Assembly (NCBI RefSeq): GCF_900100765.1
Contig: NZ_FNFO01000003.1
Span: forward strand, 124,001-188,000
Source of the DNA: Catalinimonas alkaloidigena
Lineage (GTDB): Bacteria; Bacteroidota; Bacteroidia; Cytophagales; Flexibacteraceae
Length of the DNA stretch: 64,000 nucleotides
Direction: 5' to 3'
This document shows positions 8,593 to 17,332 of this stretch, piece by piece (the first letter of the stretch is position 1; the number at the start of each line of letters is the position of its first letter). Made by a program: the position numbers and the translations under genes. The notes beneath the pieces were generated by a model. That model saw only the letters and a list, made by a program, of their open reading frames with translations. It did no database searches and was not told the origin of the DNA.

Positions 8593-9193
8593 ACCGCTAC
8601 AGATCGGCATTACGGGGGGCATAGGTTCCGGCAAGAGTCTGGTGTGCCGCCTGTTTGCCCTGTTGCGCATCCCCATTTACGAAGCCGACGACCGGGCACG
8701 CTGGCTGATGAACCACGATCCGCAACTCACCGCAAGTGTACGCAGCGCCTTTGGCAACGAAGCCTACACGCCCGACGGTCAACTAAACCGTCCCTGGCTT
8801 TCGGCACGTGTTTTCTCCGACCCAGAGCAGGTGGCACAACTAAACGCACTGGTGCACCCACGCGTCGCCGACGACTACGGCGCCTGGGTCGCTGAACAAC
8901 GGTCTCCGTACGTCATCAAAGAGGCCGCACTTTTGTACGAAGCGGGATCGTGGCAGCAGTTGGATCAGGTCGTGGTGGTTTACGCCGGAGAAGCCTTGCG
9001 TATCGCGCGCATTCGCCAACGCGACCCACACCGCAGTGCGGAAGAGATCCGTGCCATCATGGCCCGCCAACTGTCCGAAGACGAAAAAGTGAAGCGGGCC
9101 GACCATGTGATCTACAACGACGAGCGCCAGCTGGTCATTCCGCAAGTGTTGGCGTTGCACAACCAGTGGTGGGCATCCCGGCAGCCAAGTTGA
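8537..9193 (+). CDS. coaE: dephospho-CoA kinase
   Basis: A 218-residue cytoplasmic kinase that phosphorylates the 3'-hydroxyl of dephospho-CoA, the last step of coenzyme A synthesis. The P-loop GITGGIGSGKS is at about residues 23-33, followed by the family features YEADDRARWL, VHPRV and PYVIKEAALLYEAG. The P-loop normally begins within 10 residues of the start; here the only ATG upstream gives a Ser/Pro/Ala-rich extension of about 20 residues and puts the start 56 bases inside the ybbR-like gene. A non-ATG start closer to the P-loop is possible but none is obvious. It ends the nusB operon unless the next small gene is included. Confidence 0.92.
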   Translation: MSSTSPSAPSAFPSATPSKPLQIGITGGIGSGKSLVCRLFALLRIPIYEADDRARWLMNHDPQLTASVRSAFGNEAYTPDGQLNRPWLSARVFSDPEQVAQLNALVHPRVADDYGAWVAEQRSPYVIKEAALLYEAGSWQQLDQVVVVYAGEALRIARIRQRDPHRSAEEIRAIMARQLSEDEKVKRADHVIYNDERQLVIPQVLALHNQWWASRQPS

Positions 9194-9264
9194 TGATCCT
9201 CAATAGATTATTTTGATTTATCGGGGAAATTCCTTTTCTTGATAAATCCACCAACGTATACGTT

Positions 9265-9510
9265 ATGATGCACAAATACCGCAAACCTACCGGCTGGTTC
9301 CTGCTTGTGCTAGGGCCTTTCCTTGGCGCATCTAACCTGGTTACGCTCGCTTACACAGACTTTGACCTGACCGACGCCGTGGGCGCTCCCGGCACGCTTG
9401 GTAATTTTATGATCGGCTTCCTGGGCATGTCGCTCATGCTGACGGGCCGCAATCTGCTCCGCAAAACCGAAGATGCGGACACTGCCGACTACGAAACGGA
9501 GTTTACGTGA
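9265..9510 (+). CDS. small two-helix membrane protein, unknown function
   Basis: An 81-residue protein with two predicted membrane segments (roughly residues 11-31 and 44-61) and an acidic C-terminal tail (EDADTADYETEF). I do not recognise a family. It lies 71 bases after coaE on the same strand and is followed 24 bases later by a strong intrinsic terminator, which supports expression as the last gene of the transcript or as a short unit of its own. A pair of adjacent ATG codons occurs at the start, and the first is used here. Confidence 0.6.
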   Translation: MMHKYRKPTGWFLLVLGPFLGASNLVTLAYTDFDLTDAVGAPGTLGNFMIGFLGMSLMLTGRNLLRKTEDADTADYETEFT

Positions 9511-9533
9511 ACGTCTACAAACCCTGAATACAC

Positions 9534-9561
9534 GTCCGGCCCACCCGCCGGACTTTTTTTT
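9534..9561 (+). terminator. intrinsic terminator
   Basis: A seven-base-pair GC-only-but-one stem (GTCCGGC at 9534-9540 and GCCGGAC at 9547-9553) with a six-base loop is followed directly by eight T. It closes the transcript carrying coaE and the small membrane protein, before pgk. Confidence 0.88.
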
Positions 9562-9681
9562 GCCCTCCTCACAGAGAACGCAGGGTCGCGCAAAAGTTAA
9601 CTTTTAGACCGCTTCTTCCCGATCTGTCGATTCTTCGTAAAATTGCCCGACGCAATTGCAACCCAACTTAAATGCTTGCTT

Positions 9682-10872
9682 ATGAAGACCATCGATGATT
9701 TTAACTTCAACGGAAAGAAAGCCCTGATCCGGGTCGATTTCAACGTACCTCTCGATAAAGATTATAACGTAACGGACGATACCCGCCTGAAAGCGGCCGT
9801 CCCGACCATCCAAAAGATTCTGAACGATGGCGGAGCGGTGATTCTGATGTCGCACCTGGGTCGCCCCAAGGAAGGACCGACCGAAAAATACTCGCTGAAG
9901 CACGTGATCAGCTATCTGTCGGATGCCTTTGGGCGGGACGTGAAATTCGCCGACGACTGCATCGGTGAATCAGCGCAAAAGCAGGCAGCCGCGCTGCAAC
10001 CCGGCGAAATTCTGTTGTTGGAAAACCTTCGCTTCTACAAGCAGGAAGAAAAAGGCGACCACGACTTTGCGAAGAAGCTGGCGGCGTTGGGCGATGTGTA
10101 CGTGAACGACGCCTTCGGTACCGCACACCGCGCGCACGCTTCGACGGCTATCATTGCCGAAAACTTTGCACCCGAAAACCGCATGACGGGCTACGTGATG
10201 CAAGCCGAACTGGAAAACGCCGACAAAGTCCTCAAAAATGCAGAACGACCGTTTACGGCCATTATGGGCGGCGCGAAGATTTCTGATAAAATTGAGGTGA
10301 TCCATCAGTTGTTAGATCGTGTCGACAACCTTCTGATCGGCGGGGGCATGTCGTATACGTTTGCCAAGGCGCAGGGCGGCAACATCGGCAACTCGTTGCT
10401 GGAAGAAGACAAGCTGGAACTGGCGCGTGAACTGATGGCGAAAGCCAAAGCCAAAGGCGTCAACCTCTTATTGCCCGTCGATTCGGTCGCGGCCGAAGCA
10501 TTCGACAACGAGGCGAAAACCCAGGTAGTGGGCAACGGCAAAATTCCTGACGATTACATGGGGCTCGACATCGGCCCGGAAACCCGCAAGGCTTTTGCCC
10601 AGGTGATCAAGGAGTCGAAAACGGTGCTCTGGAACGGCCCGATGGGAGTATTTGAAATGCCCAACTTCGCCAAAGGTACCGAGGCCGTCGCCGAAGCCAT
10701 TGCCGAAGCCACGAAAAGCGGCGCCTTCTCGCTGATTGGCGGGGGCGATTCGGCTGCGGCCGTTAACCAACTAGGGTTCGGCAATGACGTATCGTACGTT
10801 TCTACCGGAGGCGGGGCCTTGCTCGAATACATGGAAGGAAAAGAACTGCCCGGCGTGGCAGCACTTTCTTAA
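9682..10872 (+). CDS. pgk: phosphoglycerate kinase
   Basis: A 396-residue glycolytic enzyme transferring phosphate between 1,3-bisphosphoglycerate and ADP. The signature near the N-terminus, [14 protein letters not shown], is intact, as are the substrate-binding segment [12 protein letters not shown], the [12 protein letters not shown] stretch and the nucleotide-binding GGGDSAAAV near residue 355. Length is normal. The frame is open back to a TTG at 9643, but the ATG at 9682 gives the standard N-terminus. It is flanked by terminators on both sides, so it is a single-gene unit. Confidence 0.97.
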   Translation: MKTIDDFNFNGKKALIRVDFNVPLDKDYNVTDDTRLKAAVPTIQKILNDGGAVILMSHLGRPKEGPTEKYSLKHVISYLSDAFGRDVKFADDCIGESAQKQAAALQPGEILLLENLRFYKQEEKGDHDFAKKLAALGDVYVNDAFGTAHRAHASTAIIAENFAPENRMTGYVMQAELENADKVLKNAERPFTAIMGGAKISDKIEVIHQLLDRVDNLLIGGGMSYTFAKAQGGNIGNSLLEEDKLELARELMAKAKAKGVNLLLPVDSVAAEAFDNEAKTQVVGNGKIPDDYMGLDIGPETRKAFAQVIKESKTVLWNGPMGVFEMPNFAKGTEAVAEAIAEATKSGAFSLIGGGDSAAAVNQLGFGNDVSYVSTGGGALLEYMEGKELPGVAALS

Positions 10873-10890
10873 AAAAAGAATGCATAGAAA

Positions 10891-10922
10891 AAAGCCGCTT
10901 CCGGTCTCGGAAGCGGCTTTTT
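10891..10922. terminator. bidirectional intrinsic terminator between pgk and ltaE
   Basis: A perfect 12-base-pair stem (AAAGCCGCTTCC at 10891-10902 and GGAAGCGGCTTT at 10909-10920) with a six-base loop has A residues before it and T residues after it. It can stop pgk transcription going right and threonine aldolase transcription going left. Confidence 0.92.
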
Positions 10923-10925
10923 CGT

Positions 10926-11984
10926 TTATAGCGTAACGCCCTGAGGCGCGTATGCCTGCAGCGCTTCCAGCGTCTGGGTCAGCATGACATCGTCGATGTC
11001 CAGATGCGTCACCATGCGGATGTGTTTGGGGCCAAAACCACTCGCCAAAATCCCGCGTGCTCGCAAGTAGGCCAGCAGATCGGCCGGCGCGAGTCCTTCT
11101 CTCAGAGAGAAAATCACGATATTAGTTTCGGCCGGATAGACTTCGCCAACGTACTCCAATCCGGTTAATGCCTTAGCCAGTTGGGCCGCCCGACGGTGGT
11201 CGTCCGCGAGTCGATCTACCTGGTGATGAAGCGCATACAGCGCACCTGCGGCTATGTAACCAGCCTGTCGCATACCACCGCCAAACACTTTTCGGTAGCG
11301 CCGGGCCTTGTGTAACGCCTGCGCACTCCCGATCAGTACCGACCCCACGGGTGCTCCCAATCCTTTGGAAAAGCAGACAGAAATCGTATCGAAACACTGA
11401 CCATATGCCTTCGGATCGTCGCCCGTTGCCACCAAGGCATTGAACACCCGCGCACCGTCGAGATGGCAGGCGATGCCCCGCTGCCGACAGAGGGCCGCTA
11501 CTTCCTGCATCTGTGCCAAGGGGTAACAGCACCCGCCGCCCTTGTTGACGGTATTTTCCAGTGCGACTAACGTGCTGGGCGGAAAGTGCAGGTCGTCAGG
11601 ATTCAGGTTGGCTGCTACCTGGGCGGCGGTCATCCGCCCCCGGTCCCCGTCGATCAGCCGCACCGAAGCGCCGGCGTTGAAGGCGATCCCCCCCCCTTCG
11701 TAGTTGTAAATGTGCGCCAACCGGTCGCACACCACTTCGTCGCCGGGTTGTGTATGGAGTTTGATGGCAATCTGGTTCGTCATCGTGCCCGAAGGGCAAT
11801 AAAGCCCCGCTTCCATCCCGAACCATGCCGCCGTCGCCTCTTCCAGTTGGCGGACGGTTGGGTCCTCGCCATACACATCGTCCCCCACGTCTGCACGCAT
11901 CATGGCGTCCAGCATCCCTGCCGTGGGGCGGGTAACCGTATCGCTCCGGTAATCAAGGAGCTTGTTTTCTCTCGCTGTGCTCAT
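10926..11984 (-). CDS. ltaE: low-specificity L-threonine aldolase
   Basis: A 352-residue PLP enzyme cleaving L-threonine or allo-threonine to glycine and acetaldehyde. Typical features run in order: [14 protein letters not shown] at the N-terminus, [10 protein letters not shown], the cofactor region [22 protein letters not shown], and the PLP lysine in [12 protein letters not shown] at about residue 205. Length fits the family. It converges with pgk on the shared terminator at 10891-10922. Upstream, only 13 bases separate its ATG from the T-run of the mscS terminator, so its own promoter must overlap that region or it relies on read-through. Confidence 0.94.
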   Translation of the reverse strand: MSTARENKLLDYRSDTVTRPTAGMLDAMMRADVGDDVYGEDPTVRQLEEATAAWFGMEAGLYCPSGTMTNQIAIKLHTQPGDEVVCDRLAHIYNYEGGGIAFNAGASVRLIDGDRGRMTAAQVAANLNPDDLHFPPSTLVALENTVNKGGGCCYPLAQMQEVAALCRQRGIACHLDGARVFNALVATGDDPKAYGQCFDTISVCFSKGLGAPVGSVLIGSAQALHKARRYRKVFGGGMRQAGYIAAGALYALHHQVDRLADDHRRAAQLAKALTGLEYVGEVYPAETNIVIFSLREGLAPADLLAYLRARGILASGFGPKHIRMVTHLDIDDVMLTQTLEALQAYAPQGVTL

Positions 11985-11997
11985 ACTACAATCCTAC

Positions 11998-12027
11998 AAA
12001 AAAGCCGGTACGTAGTTGCGTACCGGC
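11998..12027 (-). terminator. intrinsic terminator of the mscS gene
   Basis: A perfect nine-base-pair stem (GCCGGTACG at 12004-12012 and CGTACCGGC at 12019-12027) with a six-base loop is followed, on the reverse strand, by six T at 12003-11998. It starts 31 bases past the mscS stop and ends just before the threonine aldolase start. Confidence 0.82.
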
Positions 12028-12058
12028 GTGAAGTCAATTCGTAAATTCAACACGTAGG

Positions 12059-13015
12059 TCAGTGGCCTCCCTGATCTTGGCCGTTTTCGAGTACCAGCGG
12101 ATTGTCCCAGAGTTTTTCGCCGCCTTTGATGCCGAAATCCAGCGTGCGAATTGGGAACGGAATCATGATGTCGTTTGCGTCATACGCCTCTTTGATGGCA
12201 ATAATGCCCTCGCTCAGGGCCGTGAGGTACTCGGGTTGTTTATGAAAGCTCACCCAGTAGCGTACCGTGAAGTTGATCGAGCTGTCGCCAAATTCTTTGA
12301 AGAAAAGCGTCACGCCCGCTTCTTTGTCGATCATGTCGAGCGACTCGATGGCCTTAATGGTGATCTCGCGCACTTTCCGGAGATCGTCACCGTACGAAAC
12401 TCCCACGTCGAGGTCGACACGCCGCCGCTCTTCCATCGTGTAGTTTTCGATGGCCGAGCCGTATACATCTTTGTTCGGCAGGTAAACGATCTGCCCCTGA
12501 AACGTCCGGATCACCGTGTCGCGCAGGTTGATCTGCATCACCGTCCCGAAAAAGTCGTTGGATTTGATGATGTCGCCTACCCGGATGGGCCGCCGCACGG
12601 CCATCAACATCCCGGCCATGAAGTTGGCGGCGATGTCCTGAAACGCAAAGCCTAACGCCAGACCGATGATTCCGGCCCCGGCCAACAGCGACGTAACGGC
12701 CCCTTGCAGTTGCAGGACGGTCAGCGCAATGAAAATGCCCAGCGCCACCAGCCCGATGAAGATGAGGTTCACCATCAGGTCGGCAATAGCGCGGCTGTGC
12801 GTGAGGCGGTGCAGCGGTTTATCGACTATCCGCCGAACGAGCCGACCGAGAAAATAAAAGATCAGAAAGATCAGAATGGCGACCACCAGGTTGGGCAGCA
12901 TGATGATGATCTTCTCGACCCATCCGGTCACTTTATCCCATACGCCGTTGATAGCCTCATTAACGTTAACCTGTGCTTCTTCAACTTGTGCTTCTTCAAC
13001 TTGTGCTTCTTGCAT
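12059..13015 (-). CDS. MscS-family small-conductance mechanosensitive channel
   Basis: A 318-residue inner-membrane channel that opens under membrane tension and protects against hypo-osmotic shock. Three membrane helices lie in the first 135 residues. The third, pore-lining helix is the Gly/Ala-rich stretch LLAGAGIIGLALGFAFQDIA, followed by the conserved beta domain with VGDIIKSNDFFGTV and YLPNKDVYGSAIENYT. The N-terminus has three copies of a five-residue unit (EEAQV), encoded by tandem 15-base repeats. The gene has its own terminator. The family is certain; the subtype (MscS or YnaI-like) is not assigned. Confidence 0.93.
   Translation of the reverse strand: MQEAQVEEAQVEEAQVNVNEAINGVWDKVTGWVEKIIIMLPNLVVAILIFLIFYFLGRLVRRIVDKPLHRLTHSRAIADLMVNLIFIGLVALGIFIALTVLQLQGAVTSLLAGAGIIGLALGFAFQDIAANFMAGMLMAVRRPIRVGDIIKSNDFFGTVMQINLRDTVIRTFQGQIVYLPNKDVYGSAIENYTMEERRRVDLDVGVSYGDDLRKVREITIKAIESLDMIDKEAGVTLFFKEFGDSSINFTVRYWVSFHKQPEYLTALSEGIIAIKEAYDANDIMIPFPIRTLDFGIKGGEKLWDNPLVLENGQDQGGH
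12969..13013 (-). repeat. tandem 15-base repeat at the 5' end of mscS
   Basis: Three nearly identical in-frame copies of a 15-base unit (TTGTGCTTCTTCAAC on the + strand) encode the repeated EEAQV peptide just after the start codon. Copy-number change by slippage would add or remove five residues without shifting the frame. Confidence 0.8.
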
Positions 13016-13342
13016 AAATAATGATGTGAGACAATGGGTGCCGCCTCAGGAGCGGGCGGCAGGAGGCTCCTCCGTTTATCTACGGAAGATGCTTCCGAAG
13101 TGTTTATGCTTTCTTCAGTAGCATTTAGATAAAACTCAGATAATAAAGCTTTTATACATTGTTTTTACTTTTTCGAAGTTGGTCGATCGCCTGATCCATC
13201 CCCCTATGCACCCGCTTGGATTTTTTCGCCTCAGCTCGCCCGATTCATGAAGATTTATTCATAACAAGGATATAACGTGGTGATGAAAAACAGGTAATCC
13301 GCCGCCAGCAACTTTGTGTCTACACACAATGAACTCCTTGCT
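13016..13342. other. intergenic region between divergent mscS and phoX-like genes
   Basis: About 327 bases with divergent start codons at both ends, so promoters for both genes should lie here. A CAACTTTG sequence at 13309-13316 matches 7 of 8 of the -7 consensus for the phosphatase gene but no TTG sits at the proper distance. Small imperfect hairpins occur near 13050-13100. No gene is seen. Confidence 0.45.
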
Positions 13343-15265
13343 ATGAAAAAGCTTTACGTACCGCTACTGGCCGCCGCCATGGCAACGTCCGCCTACGGCC
13401 AGTCCCCGTTCCCCGTCGATATTTCGATGGCGGATTCGGCAGATTGGAACACCTCTGTCGTTTTGCACCCTTCTCCCCTGAAGTACCAAGTGCTGTTTGT
13501 GGGTGGCCTCGATTCGGTCGCCACGCTCGATAACGCCCAACACCCGAACGGTTTTGCGCTCGCCAAAGAGTGGCACGACTTCATCGGCTTTACGCCCGAC
13601 ACCGCTAGCGGCACCAGCGATCTGGGCTGGATTTCGGTCAACCACGAGATGATTCTTGCCGACGATAAAATTGGTGACGGCGGCGGCATGACCGTTTTCA
13701 AAGTACAACGCGACGCCGCAACCGACACGCTGGTGATTGTCGAGCAAACCCTGCCCGACAGCCGGATCGGCAAATTCTTCAACGTGGATTTTGTGAACAC
13801 CGTCGGAGAAACCGGCATGAACTGCGGAGGCATCACCTCAGATGCCGACGGACGGATCTGGACCGCCGAAGAGTGGTTTCAGGGCAGCAATTCTGCCATC
13901 AGCAGCAACGGTGGCGGCATCACCGATACCAGCAATTTTGAGTTTATGACCGACATCGCTGGCCTGTCGGGCGAAAACGGCACCATGCTTCCCAAGTACC
14001 AGAACTTCAACTGGATGGTAGAAATCGACCCGCGTACAGCCAGCGCGGTTCGCAAGCAATACAACTGGGGACGGCAGGGTTTTGAAGGCGGTGCGGTACT
14101 GCCCGACAACAAAACCGTTTACCTGGGCGAAGACGGTACGCCCGGTCTCTTCAGCAAGTTTATCGCCGATACCCCAGGCGATTTTACCTCCGGCAAGCTC
14201 TACGTGTATACTTATCCGGGCGAAGAGGCTACCGGTCCTGACGATTACTGGGTAGAAGTAGACAACAGCGACCTGGACGTTATGCTCAACCTTTCGGCCG
14301 GTACCGATTCGGCCTATGGGCTGAAAGCAGGCGCGGCGATGTTCAACCGGGTCGAATGGGTCGCGTATAACAAACTCGACGGAAAAATCTACTTCACCGA
14401 AACAGGCAGTGACTCACCGGGTAAAGACCTGGCCGAAGGCGCTGCCAAAGGCGGAACGATGGCTCCTTACTGGGCCAAAGCGTACCGGATGCGCTACGAA
14501 GCCATGACGGGCGAAGCGTTTGCAGGCACCGATGCCGAAGCCATTGACTCGGTCCTGGCGGGCAAATTCAACAACTACTACGGCCGCGTGCTGGTGTACG
14601 ATCCGACAACCGGCGAAGTCGACATCGTGGTGGAAGGCGGGCCTTACCTGCCTTCGTCGCCTGAATACGCCGAATATCCTGTGAAACATCTGGCGAACCC
14701 TGATGGCATCAACGTGATGTACATCAACGACAAAGCGTACCTGACCATCTGCGAAGACTTGAACGGCACCTCGTTCGGACGCACGCCCGAAGGCGTCAGC
14801 AACCGCACCTGCGAACTGTTCATGCTGGATCTTGCGATCTCTAACCCCACGGTCAACGATCTGGTGCGTGTCTCGGTGGTGCCGCTGGGCGCGGAAGTGA
14901 CCGGCGCCTGCCCTACGCCCGACGGCAAAACCCTGCTGGTCGATGCACAACACCCCAGCGACGAGAACCCTGCTCCCTACAACCACTCGCTGACGTACGC
15001 CATCACCGGCTGGGACCAGGCCCAGATTACGGATGCAGAGTTGCCCCTGGACGCCGAGATTGGCTTCCAGATTTATCCGAACCCGATCTCGCGTGAACTG
15101 CGCCTCAATGTCTCTTCGCCGACCGACGTCGCGATTTACGACAACATGGGACGCCGCGTTAAAGTCTACCGTCAGGTGCGTTCGGTCGATGTATCGGACT
15201 TGACCTCCGGCGTTTACTACGTCCGCAACGCAGAAGGACAGACGCGCAAACTTATCGTCCAATAA
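13343..15265 (+). CDS. secreted PhoX-type (DUF839) phosphatase with T9SS sorting domain
   Basis: A 640-residue exported protein. Residues 1-20 (MKKLYVPLLAAAMATSAYG) form a Sec signal peptide. The body matches the DUF839/PhoX family of calcium- and iron-dependent alkaline phosphatases and related beta-propeller proteins, for example DLGWISVNHE, CGGITSDADGRIWTAEEW and GRQGFEGGAVLPDNKTVYLG. The last 75 residues are a type A T9SS sorting domain (FQIYPNPISRELRLNV through TSGVYYVRN), so the mature protein should cross the outer membrane by type IX secretion and be surface-bound or released. The frame opens at a GTG at 13316, but the ATG at 13343 starts the signal peptide. Phosphatase activity is inferred from the family only. 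Confidence 0.86.
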   Translation: MKKLYVPLLAAAMATSAYGQSPFPVDISMADSADWNTSVVLHPSPLKYQVLFVGGLDSVATLDNAQHPNGFALAKEWHDFIGFTPDTASGTSDLGWISVNHEMILADDKIGDGGGMTVFKVQRDAATDTLVIVEQTLPDSRIGKFFNVDFVNTVGETGMNCGGITSDADGRIWTAEEWFQGSNSAISSNGGGITDTSNFEFMTDIAGLSGENGTMLPKYQNFNWMVEIDPRTASAVRKQYNWGRQGFEGGAVLPDNKTVYLGEDGTPGLFSKFIADTPGDFTSGKLYVYTYPGEEATGPDDYWVEVDNSDLDVMLNLSAGTDSAYGLKAGAAMFNRVEWVAYNKLDGKIYFTETGSDSPGKDLAEGAAKGGTMAPYWAKAYRMRYEAMTGEAFAGTDAEAIDSVLAGKFNNYYGRVLVYDPTTGEVDIVVEGGPYLPSSPEYAEYPVKHLANPDGINVMYINDKAYLTICEDLNGTSFGRTPEGVSNRTCELFMLDLAISNPTVNDLVRVSVVPLGAEVTGACPTPDGKTLLVDAQHPSDENPAPYNHSLTYAITGWDQAQITDAELPLDAEIGFQIYPNPISRELRLNVSSPTDVAIYDNMGRRVKVYRQVRSVDVSDLTSGVYYVRNAEGQTRKLIVQ

Positions 15266-15282
15266 TTGTTTTTCTCCACTGT

Positions 15283-15324
15283 ATCCGGTGCAGCCTTCGT
15301 GGTTGCACCGGATCTTTCTATTCT
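15283..15324 (+). terminator. hairpin after the PhoX-like gene, possible terminator
   Basis: A 13-base-pair stem, 10 perfect pairs (ATCCGGTGCA at 15283-15292 with TGCACCGGAT at 15304-15313) extended by GCC/GGT with one G-U pair, closes a five-base loop. The sequence after it is pyrimidine-rich (CTTTCTATTCT) but not a clean T-run, so it may terminate only partly and let the peroxidase gene share the transcript. Confidence 0.6.
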
Positions 15325-15335
15325 ACCCCGCTGCC

Positions 15336-17264
15336 ATGCGCACGTTCTACGCCCTACTGACTACCGTGCTCCTGTTTGCGCTGGTGGTCACCGCTTTCAC
15401 CACGCAAGAACTGCCCACAACTGCGCTGCGCGAACGCTACGTACGCGACCTGACCGCTTTTCAAGCGTCTCTGGCTTCGCTGGCCAAGACCAGTGAAGCT
15501 TACGATGGCACGGCAGGTGCTTACCAGCGCTTGCAGCAAGCGTACTTTCGCAGCCGCACTGCTTATAAACGGATTGAGTTCCTGATCGATTACCTGGATC
15601 GGGAGGCAGTACAGCGGCAGATCAACGGCGCGCCGCTACCCAAGCTCCTGGAAACCGCGCCGAGCCTTACCATCTTGGAACCTAAGGGGTTACAGGTAAT
15701 CGATGAACTGATGTTCGAAGAGACGCTGGATAAAGCAGCGCTCGTTGGGACGGTACACACCCTACAACAGCATGTTCAGGCCTTGGCTGAATACCAGCGC
15801 CGCCGCCCCCTACTCGATCGTCACTTTTTTGAAGGGACCCGCTTTGAGCTGATCCGCCTGCTGGCCCTGGGCATCACCGGCTTCGATACGCCCGGCTCTT
15901 TGCACGCCCTGCCCGACACGCGCGCGGCCCTTCAGGCCATGTCCGACCACGCCCAGCTCTATACTCCCGCGCTGACGCGCACCGCTCCCGACGTAGCTAC
16001 GCGTCTACAGACCCACTACACAGAGGCGATTGCGTACCTGGACCAGCACCAAGATTTTGCTACGTTCGATCGCCTTTACTTTCTGCGCCAGTATCTGAAT
16101 CCTTTGTTTAAAACCACGCTGGAAGCCCAACTGGCCCTGGGAATCGAATCGACGCCCGAGACACAACCGCGTACCACTCGCTTTGCCACCAACTACCAGG
16201 CGGACAACATGTTCAGCGCCGATTTTTTGCAGGCCGATTACTTTATGCGTAACGCAGCGCCTACCTCCGCACAGGTCGAACTGGGGAAGCTTCTTTTTTT
16301 CGATCCGGCACTTTCGCAAAACGGCGAACGCTCCTGTGCGTCCTGCCACCAGCCGGAACGCGCCTTCACCGACGGACAGGATAAAAGTGTAGCGATGGAT
16401 TTTAACGGAACGGTGCTGCGCAATGCGCCTACGTTGCTCAACTCGGTATTCGCCGACCGTTATTTCTACGACCTGCGCGTCGATGTGCTAGAAGATCAGT
16501 TCGAGCACGTTGTAACGGGCAAACTAGAGTTCCACAACGATTATTTCACCATCATCGAAACCCTCGGGCGTAGTCCAGAGTACCTTGCGCTATTCAAGGA
16601 AGCATTTCCCGAAGCGGGTCATCATGCCCTTAGCAAACCTACCATTGCCGCAGCCCTCAGTGCGTACGTGGCTTCGTTACAGTCGTTTAACTCGCCTTTC
16701 GATCAATATGTGCGCGGCGAACTCGACACACTGCAACCGGCCGTTATACGAGGTTTTAATCTTTTTATGGGGAAAGCCGCCTGCGGTACCTGCCATTTTG
16801 CTCCGACCTTCGCCGGTCTGGTGCCGCCCTTCTACGAAGAGTCCGAATCAGAAGTGTTGGGAGTGCCAGCCACAATCGATACCCTGCATCCTGTTTTGGA
16901 CGAAGATCTGGGCCGGTACGACGGTCGTCTGAAAGAACGTGCTCCTTTCTATCGTCATTCTTTTAAAACCACTACGGTCCGTAATGCTGCGCTTACGGCT
17001 CCCTATATGCACAACGGGGTGTACGAAACGCTGGAAGAAGTCATTGATTTCTACAACAAGGGCGGGGGCACGGGTTTGGGGCTCGAGGTCCCTGATCAGA
17101 CGCTGGCACCCGATCCGCTGGACCTGTCCACGCAGGAAAAGCAGGACCTGATTGCCTTTATCGGTGCCCTGACCGATACCACCGGCCTAACGGAAAGGCC
17201 CGCCCGTTTGCCTTCGTTCGAGGACCCTGCCTTGGCCAAACGTACCATCGGCGGAACGTATTAG
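15336..17264 (+). CDS. di-heme cytochrome c peroxidase (MauG/CcpA family) with extra N-terminal helical domain
   Basis: A 642-residue exported protein. A signal-anchor-like hydrophobic stretch (ALLTTVLLFALVVTAF) opens the sequence. Residues of about 20-290 are helical and resemble imelysin/periplasmic peroxidase-associated domains, without heme motifs. The C-terminal half is the di-heme peroxidase: CASCH and CGTCH bind the two hemes, with LGKLLFFDPALSQNG before the first, and TTVRNAALTAPYMHNG near the end matching the conserved Met/aromatic region. Such enzymes reduce hydrogen peroxide or oxidise other periplasmic substrates. The start at 15336 is preferred over 15288, whose extra residues would precede the signal segment. 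It follows the PhoX-like gene by 70 bases. The peroxidase part is firm, the N-terminal assignment tentative. Confidence 0.88.
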   Translation: MRTFYALLTTVLLFALVVTAFTTQELPTTALRERYVRDLTAFQASLASLAKTSEAYDGTAGAYQRLQQAYFRSRTAYKRIEFLIDYLDREAVQRQINGAPLPKLLETAPSLTILEPKGLQVIDELMFEETLDKAALVGTVHTLQQHVQALAEYQRRRPLLDRHFFEGTRFELIRLLALGITGFDTPGSLHALPDTRAALQAMSDHAQLYTPALTRTAPDVATRLQTHYTEAIAYLDQHQDFATFDRLYFLRQYLNPLFKTTLEAQLALGIESTPETQPRTTRFATNYQADNMFSADFLQADYFMRNAAPTSAQVELGKLLFFDPALSQNGERSCASCHQPERAFTDGQDKSVAMDFNGTVLRNAPTLLNSVFADRYFYDLRVDVLEDQFEHVVTGKLEFHNDYFTIIETLGRSPEYLALFKEAFPEAGHHALSKPTIAAALSAYVASLQSFNSPFDQYVRGELDTLQPAVIRGFNLFMGKAACGTCHFAPTFAGLVPPFYEESESEVLGVPATIDTLHPVLDEDLGRYDGRLKERAPFYRHSFKTTTVRNAALTAPYMHNGVYETLEEVIDFYNKGGGTGLGLEVPDQTLAPDPLDLSTQEKQDLIAFIGALTDTTGLTERPARLPSFEDPALAKRTIGGTY

Positions 17265-17279
17265 TACCGATCAATCCAT

Positions 17280-17316
17280 AAAAAAGCCCTGCCAGCGTTG
17301 CTGACAGGGCTTTTTT
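17280..17316. terminator. bidirectional terminator between peroxidase gene and infB
   Basis: Arms GCCCTGCCAG (17286-17295) and CTGACAGGGC (17301-17310) pair with a single mismatch around a five-base loop. Six A precede and six T follow, extending the stem and giving T-runs in both directions. It serves both the forward peroxidase gene and the reverse rimP-nusA-infB operon. Confidence 0.9.
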
Positions 17317-17332
17317 ATATTCGTGTGACGAC

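Noticed and set aside
9215-9248. Eight-base inverted repeat GATTTATC/GATAAATC after coaE
   Set aside because: The arms are AT-rich with an 18-base loop, too weak to call a terminator or operator.
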